NCBI GenBank assembly: GCA_039519185.1
Contig: CM076854.1
Location: 70,365,948 to 70,429,947, forward strand
Origin: Astragalus membranaceus
Taxonomy: Eukaryota; Streptophyta; Magnoliopsida; Fabales; Fabaceae
DNA length: 64,000 nucleotides
Reading direction: 5' to 3'
Below, in pieces: positions 55,463 through 64,000 of the stretch. Made by a program: the position numbers and the translations under genes. Below the pieces are notes generated by a model. That model was given only the letters and a program-made list of their open reading frames with translations, had not been told where the DNA came from and searched no databases. The number at the start of each line of letters is the position of its first letter. Within the stretch, counting starts at the first letter, position 1.

Positions 55463-55869
55463 CTGATAAAATTGAAAGATTATGAAAAATAAATATTAAT
55501 TGTAGATTAAGACACTAATCACGAAAGAGGAAAGATAATTCCAAAAACGAATTCAGAATTTAGAATTTCACAATCAAACAAACAATGAACAAACATAATT
55601 CCAAAATTGAATTCAACTCCACAATCAAACAGACAATGAACAAAACAGAATTCCAAAATCGAACTGAACAAAAAATGAAATCGAATCGAACCTTGCTATC
55701 ACAAATCGATTGAAGAGGAAGCGCCACCGTGAAGAAGAACCGTTGTTGGGGCTTACTGCGTGCGTTCTACGTTGCACTGCTTCGCGTGGGTTTCTTCAGT
55801 TTCGCATGGGATTTTGCCTCTGATTCGCGTGGGTTTCTGTTGAAGAAGAAAGAAAGGAACGAAACGGAA
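55463..55869. other. intervening sequence, possible 5' leader of the hydrolase gene
   Basis: Minus strand has pyrimidine-rich exon-like sequence (55730-55870, CCCACGCGAA repeated) followed by AT-rich, intron-like sequence to the exon A acceptor. The PBB fragment ends abruptly at about 55870. No protein match. Confidence 0.4.
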
Positions 55870-56554
55870 AGGTGTCTCTTCAGAAGAGTAAGTGCTGTAA
55901 CAACTCTTGATTCACGACCAGTATTGTAGCGATGTAGTTGCAGCTGTGAACTGACCATGTCTACAATAACAAACATCTCATTTTCAACGGTTTTACTATA
56001 TTTGTTAACAAGATCAAAATCTAACCATCAGCCATATATATGCAATAATCCATAAGGTATGAAATAAAAATGCGAGACAAGAAATGTGCATTTTAAATGA
56101 TACCTGTTACTGCCTCTGTCTCAGCAGCAATAGTATATGTTGGGTGCCATATAGTGGATTTTCTCACAATTTTTATCGGCGACTATGGGTCCTTCAGTTG
56201 CCCTAGTATCTGCTCCAAGAATGACACCATCCTGAGGCAAAATTATTATGTGGGAAGCATCAACATTGAGTCAGACTATACAAATAAACATAAAGTAAAT
56301 ATCAATATATAGTTATCCAATAATTTATTTGAGTGAAGCAAAATGAGTGAAGCTCAATACTTGAGAAAACCACATAAACAACACAAAAGAGTAACAGAAA
56401 CAACTATTCAGATCTGGAAAACTAAACCAACAATAGTTGTCCCAGTCTTCAAAAACGAGGGGCCCTTAAGACCATTCTTTTCGAGCATTTGATTTCTTCT
56501 GCAAAGATCGAAACTGAAACCACCCTTGGGAGGAAGATCCATTGTCTTAGTCAT
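55870..56554 (-). pseudogene. PBB: captured proteasome subunit beta2 (beta type-7) exons 1-3
   Basis: Exon 1 (56554-56414): MTKTMDLPPKGGFSFDLCRR to FLKTGTTIVGLVFQ, which contains the propeptide/TTIVG junction whose Thr is the catalytic residue of beta2. Exon 2 (56231-56104): DGVILGADTRATEGPIVADK then CEKIHYMAPNIYCC. Exon 3 (55961-55870): DMVSSQLQLHRYNTGRESRV then VTALTLLKRHL, after which homology stops. Lesions: exon 1 donor is AT instead of GT, and exon 2 lacks about 13 bases (GAGTAAD region), shifting frame. Introns are retained. The parent subunit gives trypsin-like activity in the 20S proteasome; this copy is a fragment within CACTA 2. Confidence 0.93.
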
Positions 56555-57720
56555 ACTCGAAATCGATTTGAACTCCTCAGCAACCGGCTGAACCGTGCAT
56601 GCTATAAATCCTCCATGACAGACGGCAGCTTTACTAAGTGTACCAATGCATATGTCCACATCCTTCTCACAGTTGAACTCCTCAACAACACCACAAAGTG
56701 GGATCAGCTACAGTCAAAGATTTAACATCAAATGATTCTAGTGATTCCATAACTATACTCTACAAGATAATAGCCAACAACACTTCAAAGTTCAATGAAG
56801 TATCACTATTAATGAGAATGAGAAAAGCTAAACAATCTTTTTCTCCAAACAACTTTATAGTATTAACAAACTAATCAAAATTTTGGAGGGCATAGTATTA
56901 ACAAGCCAATGACAACAATTCAATTCATTCATAATATTAAAAAAAACAAAAACAAATGTGATTCGAATAAAACAAAAAAAATACAGCGTTATGAAAGAGA
57001 ACAATTCTTTCAAGCAAAAAAACAAGCACCTAGATGACAAATTGAAAAACCAGCTCAATTTTTTCTCAATAGTCAAATCAACAAAACCAAGAATGTACGC
57101 AAACAATTAAAAACAAGAAAGGAAGGAATTGAAGAACCAAACCTTAGCATCACGATAATTACAATTCCCAAATCACAAACAATCAAACCAAATCACAAAC
57201 CCTACAACAGTACAAAAATGAAGATTGAAGAAGAAATGGAATGAAAAACGAAATGAACCAATAAATGAAAAACGAAATGGAAACAAAATATGGTGGAAAT
57301 GCACCAACCTTGAGAAGAACTGAAGTGAATATTGAAGAAGGATTTGCGTCTGAGCAGAGGCTAGTAGCGGCAAATCACGGAGCAGAGGCGTTATCCTACT
57401 TCAATGAAAGTTTTCAACACAAAATAGCAAAACCCTAGAAGGAGCGATGAGATGATCGAGAAAGGGGATGAGATGAGAACGAAGAGAGAAGGAGCGATGG
57501 TCCAAGGTAAGAAAGTAGCGTTGGCATCGACGACGTGGAAGTGTTCTCCGTCTTCTCCGGATGGCACCGTCGCCTCTGTGTAGCCAAGGAGAAAAAGGTG
57601 GAGGCTTAGGGTTTCGGTGAGAGAGGCGCGAGACTGAGAGAGTGAGAGAGGGAATGAACAGAAGAAGAGTGAGGGAGGGAATGAACAGAAGAAGAGTGGG
57701 AGAGTTAGGGTATTTTGGTA
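56555..57720 (-). other. probable 5' flank of captured PBB and CACTA 2 interior
   Basis: Upstream of the PBB ATG on the minus strand; contains leader-like CT-rich sequence (57390-57720) with TCTCTCTTC phrases and AT-rich, intron-like stretches. It may hold a captured PBB promoter or 5' UTR intron. No coding domain; short open frames (57391-57729) are low-complexity. Confidence 0.45.
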
Positions 57721-57947
57721 AATTAACATAAAACTAGCGTCGGCCGGCTGTCGCTAACCTTATCACTTTTTAGCGTCGCATATCTTATCACGTAGCGTGG
57801 GCCTAGCCGACGCTATCAGTATCTCCTTGCGTCAAATATCATTTTTTGCTTAGCGTGGGCTTTACCGACACTAATCCGACGCTATTAGCGTCCATGTCGG
57901 GGGCTGACGCTACCAAATGGACGCTAAATTGAGGTTTTCTAGTAGTG
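57721..57947. repeat. CACTA 2 right subterminal repeats
   Basis: TAGCGTCGGCCGG, TAGCGTGGGC and GGACGCTAAA motifs in both orientations up to the terminal TAGTAGTG. Confidence 0.88.
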
Positions 57948-57971
57948 TGTTATCCACCTTCAATCTCATAG

Positions 57972-59546
57972 TGTAAGACCCCTTTTCTACCCGATAATTA
58001 TTTAATAAAATCAGAGTTACAAAAATTTATTTCATATTTCGAAAAGAGATGTCACACATTCATCGTCAAATAAAACGTCTCATACGATATAAATAACTTT
58101 GTCAAAAATACATCACCACGCAGCGGAATAGAAATAAGTCTTCAAAACATAAAAACATAACGTCCTGAATGGACTCCAAACAAATAAAATATAACAACCA
58201 AAGTTTAGCGTTTATCCCCCCCTTGAGTGTTACACATCAAAGCAAAGGACACCAACGACACCGACTCAGAAAAACGAAGGTACCAAGGCCTTCACTCGCA
58301 ATCACCTGTACGTTACCGCATAGGGGTAACATTCAAACAGAAGGGGTGAGATATCTTCAATATAATAGCGTAAAATGATAGGAATTATGCTAGAATATGA
58401 CAACTATATCTACCACTCCACTACACACATCAAATTATAAACATACGTCAAATTATAAACATTACAACCAGTCACCAAATGTCATGACCATGCATGAATG
58501 CAACCCACACCAACGGGCATATGCATGTGGTACCAAAATCACCAAAAATTGTGCCTGTAAATAGAGGCGTCACCAAAATTGAGAGCTTTCACCAAGACAG
58601 CGCACAACACAACTCAGGAACAGGCGTCCATGGCGCCCCTGCGCCAAGACACAACAACACACACACACTGGCACACGCACACACCCACCAGACACGACGC
58701 CTATGCACAGAGCGCCAAAAACAGCAACATGACATTACGCAACATGGTCAGGCACGGCGCCCAGGCACAGGGCGCCAAAAACAGTTTCTAGGACAATGGC
58801 GCCTATGGCTACCTAGGGTTCAATAATTTCGTTAATTCACCAATTCAAATCACCAATCCTTAATCACCAATGTCAATCATCATAATTTGTCACTCACAAC
58901 ACCAATCAATAATTTAATCGAACACCTAGCATGCGTTTAGTAATAACAACAATGAGCAACAAGTTCTAGAGTCACAACTATCACCAACAAATGTCAAATT
59001 TCAATCCAACCTAGTTATAATTCAACTAACACCAAATCAAACATCCAAAATAAATCAAAGGGTATTATAGGACCTATCCCCACATAACCCCATCATGAAA
59101 CCACATTATAAGGAAGAACCCCACCCTTACCTTATAGTAGGAGAGTACCAATTCCCTTGATCGAGTCACCAACAAAACCTCAGCAACACAGCTTCTCTCT
59201 GCTCCCTTGGAATTCGCGAACTCCTCCTCCTCCTCTTCTCCTTTGGGCGCCGAATTCTCCTTCTCTTCTCCTCTCTCTATTCGCAACTCCTCTCTCTCTT
59301 TTCTCACACAATTCGCAAAATGAGCACAACCCTAGCCTAGGCGCTTCACCTATGCGCCTAGCTAGTGGACTTGGATCACGGGCTTTCCTCCAGCTTAAGC
59401 CCGATCACTAACGCCATCCCCTAATATTCAATTACACACCTCTTAATCAACTGCTACTATATTTATACCAACTAGAATAAATAAATAAATAATTGAATAC
59501 CTAAATATTTAATTAAATAATTTTAATTAAATGTTTGGGCGTTACA
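57972..59546. mobile_element. solo LTR B (TGTAAGACCCC...GGGCGTTACA)
   Basis: 1,575 bp with TG...CA ends and duplication CATAG (57967-57971 and 59547-59551), inside the RNase H of copia 2. No gag or pol. Shares termini style and internal blocks (GGCGCC clusters, CTTGGAATTCGCG / TTTGGGCGCC, TAAATAAATAATT) with solo LTR A, so both come from one LTR family at different divergence. Confidence 0.87.
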
Positions 59547-62500
59547 CATAGCACCTTCACACTTCACTTTCAGTTCATGCAGCAACATCTGTAGCCATTG
59601 TGCCTGACTTGCACCAAATGCTGCAGCAATGTACTCAGCTTCACAGCTCGACAGGGCTACAACATTCTGCTTCCTTGAACACCATGCTATTGGAGCCTAA
59701 CCCATCATGAACATGTAACCAGAAGTACTCTTCCTGTCTTCTGTATCTCCACTCCAATCAGCATCAGTGTATCCTACTAACTCGGTAGTTTCAGGCTCTG
59801 CTGTACTGAGAAACATAATTCCCCAATCGATTGTGCCCTTGAGATATCTAAGTATTCTCTTTGCAGCCACCATGTGAGCTCTCTTAGGCACTTCCATGTA
59901 TCTGCTTGCCACTCCAACACTATAGACTATGTCTGGCCTTGAGTGACAGACATATCTAAGTGAGCCAATCAACTGCCTAAACAGTGTCGAATCAACACCT
60001 TCATCAGTGGCATCTTTCTGCAACTTCACAGTGGTATCAGCTGGTGTAGATACAGGCTTGCACTCAAGCATTTTAAACCTCTTGAGTACATCTGTAATGT
60101 ACTTCTTCTGATGCAAGAAAATTCCCTTTTCACAAGACACAAATTCCATGCCAAGGAAATAGGACAATTTTCCTAGATCAGTCATCTCATACTCGGTCAT
60201 CATCTGCCTCTTAAGCTTCACTATCTCTTGTTCATTGCTTCCTGTCACTAACAGATCATCCACATACATGCAAATGATTATCAAGTCCTCATTCATGTTC
60301 GATCTTACATACACACCATGTTCAGTCGAACACTTAGTGAAGTTTAGCTTCTGCAGTGAGGCATCAATCTTCTTATTCCAAGCACGAGGTGCTTGCTTGA
60401 GTCCATATAAGGCCTTCTTCAACTTCATTACTTTGTTTTCCATGCCCTTCTTCTCAAAGCCAGGTGCCTACTTCACATAGACCTCCTCTTCTAATGGCCC
60501 ATTGAGGAATGCAGATTTGACATCAAGTTGATTCAAACTCCATTTTCTCAAACTTGCCAATGCTACTATCACTCTCATAGTCTCAATCCTCGCAACTGGA
60601 GCATAAATTTCATTGAAGTCAAGTCTGGGTTGTTGCAAGAAGCCCTTTGCAACCAACCTAGCCTTATATTTTGCAATCTCACCATTTGGCTTCATCTTAG
60701 TCTTTTAGACCCATTTCACATCAATGGCTCTCTTGTTGCTTGGTAGATTCACCATCTGCCAGGTTTCATTCTTTTCGATTGACTTTAATTCATCCACCAT
60801 TGCTGCTTTCCACCTTGGATTTGAAAGAGCTTGATCAAGTGATATAGGTTCTGACTTTGCCATGAGAACCAAGTGCATTATATCAGTAACATCTTCACAC
60901 AAGCCTGCAGGGTACAGGGCATAGCCTTGCAGTCTTACTGATGAGAATCTTGCTCTATCAGATCTTCTCAATTGCTCCACATTGTCATTATCTATATACT
61001 CGACATTGTGTTCATTGACGTTGTTCACATTATCATCATCAGGAACAACTAGTTCAGGCACATTCACAACAGCTGGTTCAGGCACATTCACTTCTTCCTC
61101 ATCTTCGACTTGGTCACTGTCGAGTCGAATGCTAGTTACTTTGCTAGTAGCTTGCTCAGTCGATTCCTTCCAGTTCCATTCTTTTGTTTCATCTATAATC
61201 ACATCATTACTCACTACTATCTTCTTGTGAATTGGATCATATAGTTTATAAGCACCAGTGCTATGATAGCCTATCAGTATCATTGCTTGTGCTCTAGAGT
61301 CAAGTTTCCTTCTGTTTTGTTCAGGCACATGCCTGTAACACAGTGAACCAAACATTCTGAAGTGCTTTACACTTGGCTTCACGCCACTCCATGCTTCTTC
61401 AGCTGTGATGTCTTCTAGTCTCTTGGTTGGACACCTGTTCAGTATATGAGCAGTTGTATATACTGCTTCTGCCCAGAACTTATGTGGAAGATTCTTCTCT
61501 CTCAGCATACATCTTCAGGCTGTCGAAGTTCAAATGTCCCATCCTCTTATGCCATTTCCACACTGCATCATCCACTTGTGCAACTAGACATTTTTGATCG
61601 ATAGAGTTCACACCAACCTTGAAAGTTCTATTGCTTGTCATAGACACTTTCAATACTGCCTTCTCTTTGCTGTCGAAAACTTCCATGTAATTTTCCTTCA
61701 TGTTCAGTGAATAGCCCTTCTCTAGTAATTACCCCAAACTAAGCAAATTACTCTTCATTTGTGGAACTTACAGTACATCACTCACTATTACTTTTGTTCC
61801 ATCTTCCCTTATAATGGCTACCTTTCCAATGCCTTCTGCAATGACACATCTGCCATCACCAAATCTGATCTTTCTTCTCACAGTTTTGTCAATTTCACAA
61901 AACCATTCTAGGTGGCCTGTCATGTGATTAGAGTAGCTCGTATCCAAGTACCACCATTCTACTCCATCACCTTCAGTAACTGTCATCAACATCATCACTT
62001 CTCCATCAATTGTTTCCATTAATGCAACAACTTCTTCATCAGAGTCACGCGCCAACTGTGCCTCTTCATTCCTCTTCCTAGGCACTTTAGGATTCACACA
62101 TTCATCTACAAAATGGCCCCATTTTTTACAGTTATAGCATTGAATGTGTTCCTTGGATTTCTTCTTTCCCTTGCCATCACTCTCACCTCCTTTCTTTTGA
62201 GATTCTTGCTTAGGATTTCCACCCTCATCCTTGTTACTCTTCCACTTTCCTTTACCTTTCTTCTTCCAAGATTCATTACCACCACTTCCTTTCTTCTGGG
62301 ATTGTGTAAACAACGCCTTCTCAGTTTCTTTCTCATCTTTCTTGACACCATCTCTGTTCTTTAACTTCAATTCATGAGCTTTTGAAGAACCTATTAATTG
62401 TTCCAATTTCAGCGTATCTAGGTCCTTCGATTGTTCAATTGCAGCAACTATATTGTCGAATTTGGGTGTTAAACCCATGATCACCTTTTTGACCTTCATT

Positions 62501-62972
62501 GAATCAGTGACTACTTCACCACAGCTCTTCATCTGGTTGGTCAGTACAGTTAGCCTGTTCACGAATTGCGCTACTATTTCATTGGGTTCCATTTGCAATT
62601 GACCTAATTGACGCTTTAAAGCCATCAATTTCACTTTCTTGGTTTGGTTTTTGCCGGCGTAAGTGGTTGCAAGAACATCCCAAGCTTCTTTGGCCGTCTC
62701 ATATTCAATTATCTTTTCCAAGACATTCAATCTACACATTGATGGAGGAAGTATATCGCCTTGTCGTCTTTCTTCAATTGTTCACGGTGTGTTGCCCTCG
62801 CCGTCTCCGTTGGTGCTGCACCAAGCAGTGTCACTCCACTTCTAATGACATCAAGAAAACCCTGATACCTAAAGACAACCTTCATTTGCACCGTCCATCA
62901 TTCATAATTGTTGCCGTCAAAGATTGGAAGTTTCGCATGCATCTGATCACTGGTTCTTGAGGCTTCTGCCAT
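59547..62972 (-). pseudogene. copia 2 gag-pol, degenerate, integrase core deleted
   Basis: Starts at ATG 62972 (MAEASRTSDQMHAKLPIFDG) with a TGA soon after. The gag domain (AKEAWDVLATTYAG), zinc knuckle CYNCKKWGHFVDEC and protease WYLDTSYSNHMTG (DTS instead of DTG) lead to the pre-integrase domain (WKWHKRMGHLNFDSLKMYA). Here sequence jumps to MLREKNLPHKFWAEAVYTTA: the DDE integrase core is missing. RT has QLDVKSAFLNG, ALYGLKQAPRAW and YVDDLLVTG; RNase H has DADWSGDTEDRKSTSGY. Further stops are at about 60706, 60470 and 59697. Confidence 0.92.
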
Positions 62973-63015
62973 GTTGCCGTCGCGTTGACCGTCGTGCGTG
63001 GCCGTGGATCGTCTT

Positions 63016-63029
63016 GCTCTGGATGCCAA
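63016..63029 (-). other. primer binding site of copia 2
   Basis: Minus-strand TTGGCATCCAGAGC next to the 5' LTR, a diverged form of the initiator-Met PBS. Confidence 0.65.
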
Positions 63030-63031
63030 TT

Positions 63032-63338
63032 TGTTGGAATATCACACTCGAATATTCACAAGAGAAACAGAGGTCGAAAGAAGAGAGAGGCTGTCGAAGG
63101 AAAAGGGAGTGTGTCGAAGTATGCAAGAACAGTTTTCTTGAGAGAGTGAATGCAAGGATAAGAACCTCTTTCTCATTCAATTCATTATTGACTTGGTACA
63201 ATGTGTATTTATAACACTTGGGCAAAGCTAAAACAGAATTTTACCATTGCCTAATTACAGTTAAATGGATTTTAACCAATCACTTAAAAACTAATACACA
63301 AAGTCTTCTTAATTGCTAATAGGTCCTACACAAGTTTG
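63032..63338 (-). repeat. 5' LTR of copia 2, outer end deleted
   Basis: Begins TGTTGGAATATC like the left copy but stops at ACACAAGTTTG. The last 13 bp of the other LTR (TAATTACACCACA) are absent and old copia RT sequence follows directly. Confidence 0.88.
63206..63213 (-). promoter_or_regulatory. TATA box in copia 2 5' LTR
   Basis: Minus-strand TATAAATA at the expected mid-LTR position; conserved in the other LTR near 36328. Confidence 0.5.
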
Positions 63339-64000
63339 CTCACTCTTACTAGATTTGAAACCTTGCCGCAGAAAGTTACTTTCAATGTGACTGAACCAGG
63401 CCCTTGGGGCTTGCTTCAGTCCATATAGAGCCGTATGTAGTTTGTATACTTTGTTCTCACCTCCCTTCTTTCCATACCCCTTTGGTTGGTCCACAAAAAC
63501 CTCTTTAGTTAATTTCCCACTTAGGAAAGCTAATTTGACATCTAGTTGATCTAGAGTTCACCCTTTTTGAGATGCAAGGGCTATTACAATTCTTATATTA
63601 TCCAACCTGCAAACAGGGGTAAACACTTCTGTATAGTCAACACCTTGTTGCTGAGAATATCCTTTAGCCACCAATCTTGCTTTGTACTTATCTACTTGAC
63701 CAAGTTCATTAAGTTTGGTCTTGTAACTCCTTTAACTCCTATTCTCTTGGATCCTGTAGGCAAATCAGTTAGTTCCCATATTTCATTTTTAACAATTGAA
63801 GCTGTTTCTGCATCCATGGCTTGTCTCCACTTAGCACTTTTAACTACAATTTCAAAGCATTTTGGATCAGTCTCTGCCATGTTAACTTCCCCTTCTTCAT
63901 CAGATAAGCCTCGACCACTACCATGATCCCTTAACCAAAAAAAGGCCTTCTATTTCTTCCTTTACCAATATTGCCATGTTCAACTTCATCATTACTTTCT
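63339..64000 (-). pseudogene. old copia pol: N-terminal RT
   Basis: RT lead-in AKWRQAMDAETASIVKNEIW and WELTDLPTGSKRIG (about 63880-63730), then after a frameshift YKARLVAKGYSQQQGVDYTE, QLDVKLAFLSGKLTKEVFVD and ALYGLKQAPRAWFSHIE, ending GFKSSKSEQT at 63339. A stop lies near 63561. It continues left of copia 2 at 36152 (LMYTGND), but the intervening stretch of RT with the YVDD motif is deleted. Confidence 0.87.

Larger units (their letters stand above)
36717..57947. mobile_element. CACTA transposon 2: non-autonomous Pack-CACTA, split by Ogre
   Basis: Left end CACTAGTAGAAAAAC, right end CACTACTAGAAAAC on the opposite strand, target duplication TGT (36714-36716 and 57948-57950). Subterminal repeats with TTAGCGTCGG/GCGTAGGC motifs lie at both ends (54208-54490 and 57721-57947 plus the first 55 bp). 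Without the Ogre it is about 3.8 kb. No transposase frame; instead it carries exon-intron pieces of three host genes on the minus strand (RNR1, a CoA-hydrolase-like gene and proteasome beta2). It would need a transposase in trans. Confidence 0.93.
36153..63338 (-). mobile_element. copia element 2, split by CACTA 2 and solo LTR B
   Basis: Minus-strand element with LTRs 36153-36472 and 63032-63338 (about 95% alike), a PBS, gag-pol remnants 62972-59547 and 57971-57948, and the pol C-terminus 36716-36483. Reading crosses each insertion cleanly: RNase H ..LKVDN at 57948 joins KSTIDLAKHPIAHGR at 36716. It sits in the RT of an older copia. Its right LTR lacks the last 13 bp, and adjoining host RT codons are lost, so the target duplication (ATTAA on the left) has no partner: a deletion removed that junction. 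Net length without insertions would be about 4.4 kb. Confidence 0.9.

Noticed and set aside
57391..57729. 112-codon minus-strand frame near the right end of CACTA 2
   Set aside because: CT-rich leader-like sequence, partly inside the subterminal repeats; no homologue recognised, so not called a gene.
58494..58826. 110-codon His/Thr-rich frame in solo LTR B
   Set aside because: Arises from CA-rich simple sequence in an LTR; no conserved motif.

Overview
This is plant nuclear DNA made almost entirely of transposable elements inserted into one another. Spliced genes with GT/AG introns, plant-type LTR retrotransposons, CACTA transposons and plant gene fragments all point to a dicot. An intact 17 kb Ogre element and a SIRE/Maximus-type copia element make a legume (Fabaceae) the best guess, but nothing here fixes the species. 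I see no complete single-copy host gene, no rRNA or tRNA gene and no CRISPR array.

Left block (1-30372): a decayed Ty3/gypsy element of the Tat lineage on the minus strand (gag about 29188 down to integrase 1681, 5' LTR 29443-30372) runs off the left edge. Its pol is split by CACTA element 1 (4130-22510, target duplication GTG), which is itself split by a very young copia element (9857-19623, target duplication CCATC, near-identical 2.24 kb LTRs). The gag-pro linker is split by a solo LTR (24114-26562, target duplication AGCAT). Beyond the gypsy pol lies a decayed, intron-containing gene in antisense orientation (2-1203). CACTA 1 carries a broken transposase, a structurally good multi-exon Ulp1-type protease gene and a captured BAHD acyltransferase exon.

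Middle block (30373-36152): a 1.6 kb terminal-inverted-repeat element, a 2.1 kb poly(A)-tailed retroposon holding an 873 bp non-autonomous CACTA, a plus-strand copia remnant with its LTR, and the 3' part of an old minus-strand copia element.

Right block (36153-64000): the old copia element is split by a second copia element (LTRs 36153-36472 and 63032-63338). That one is split by CACTA element 2 (36717-57947, target duplication TGT) and by another solo LTR (57972-59546, target duplication CATAG). CACTA 2 is split 55 bp from its left end by a full Ogre element (36772-54202, target duplication ACCAG) with open ORF1, gag-pro and pol. The rest of CACTA 2 has no transposase; it carries intron-containing fragments of three unrelated host genes, all in one orientation: proteasome subunit beta2 (PBB), a 3-hydroxyisobutyryl-CoA hydrolase/enoyl-CoA hydratase-like gene, and ribonucleotide reductase large subunit (RNR1). 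This Pack-CACTA is the most interesting object in the window.

Only three systems look potentially functional: the young copia (gag and pol), the Ogre (ORF1, gag-pro, pol), and the Ulp1-type gene of CACTA 1 apart from its copia insertion. All family calls come from reading motifs by eye; no database search was run.
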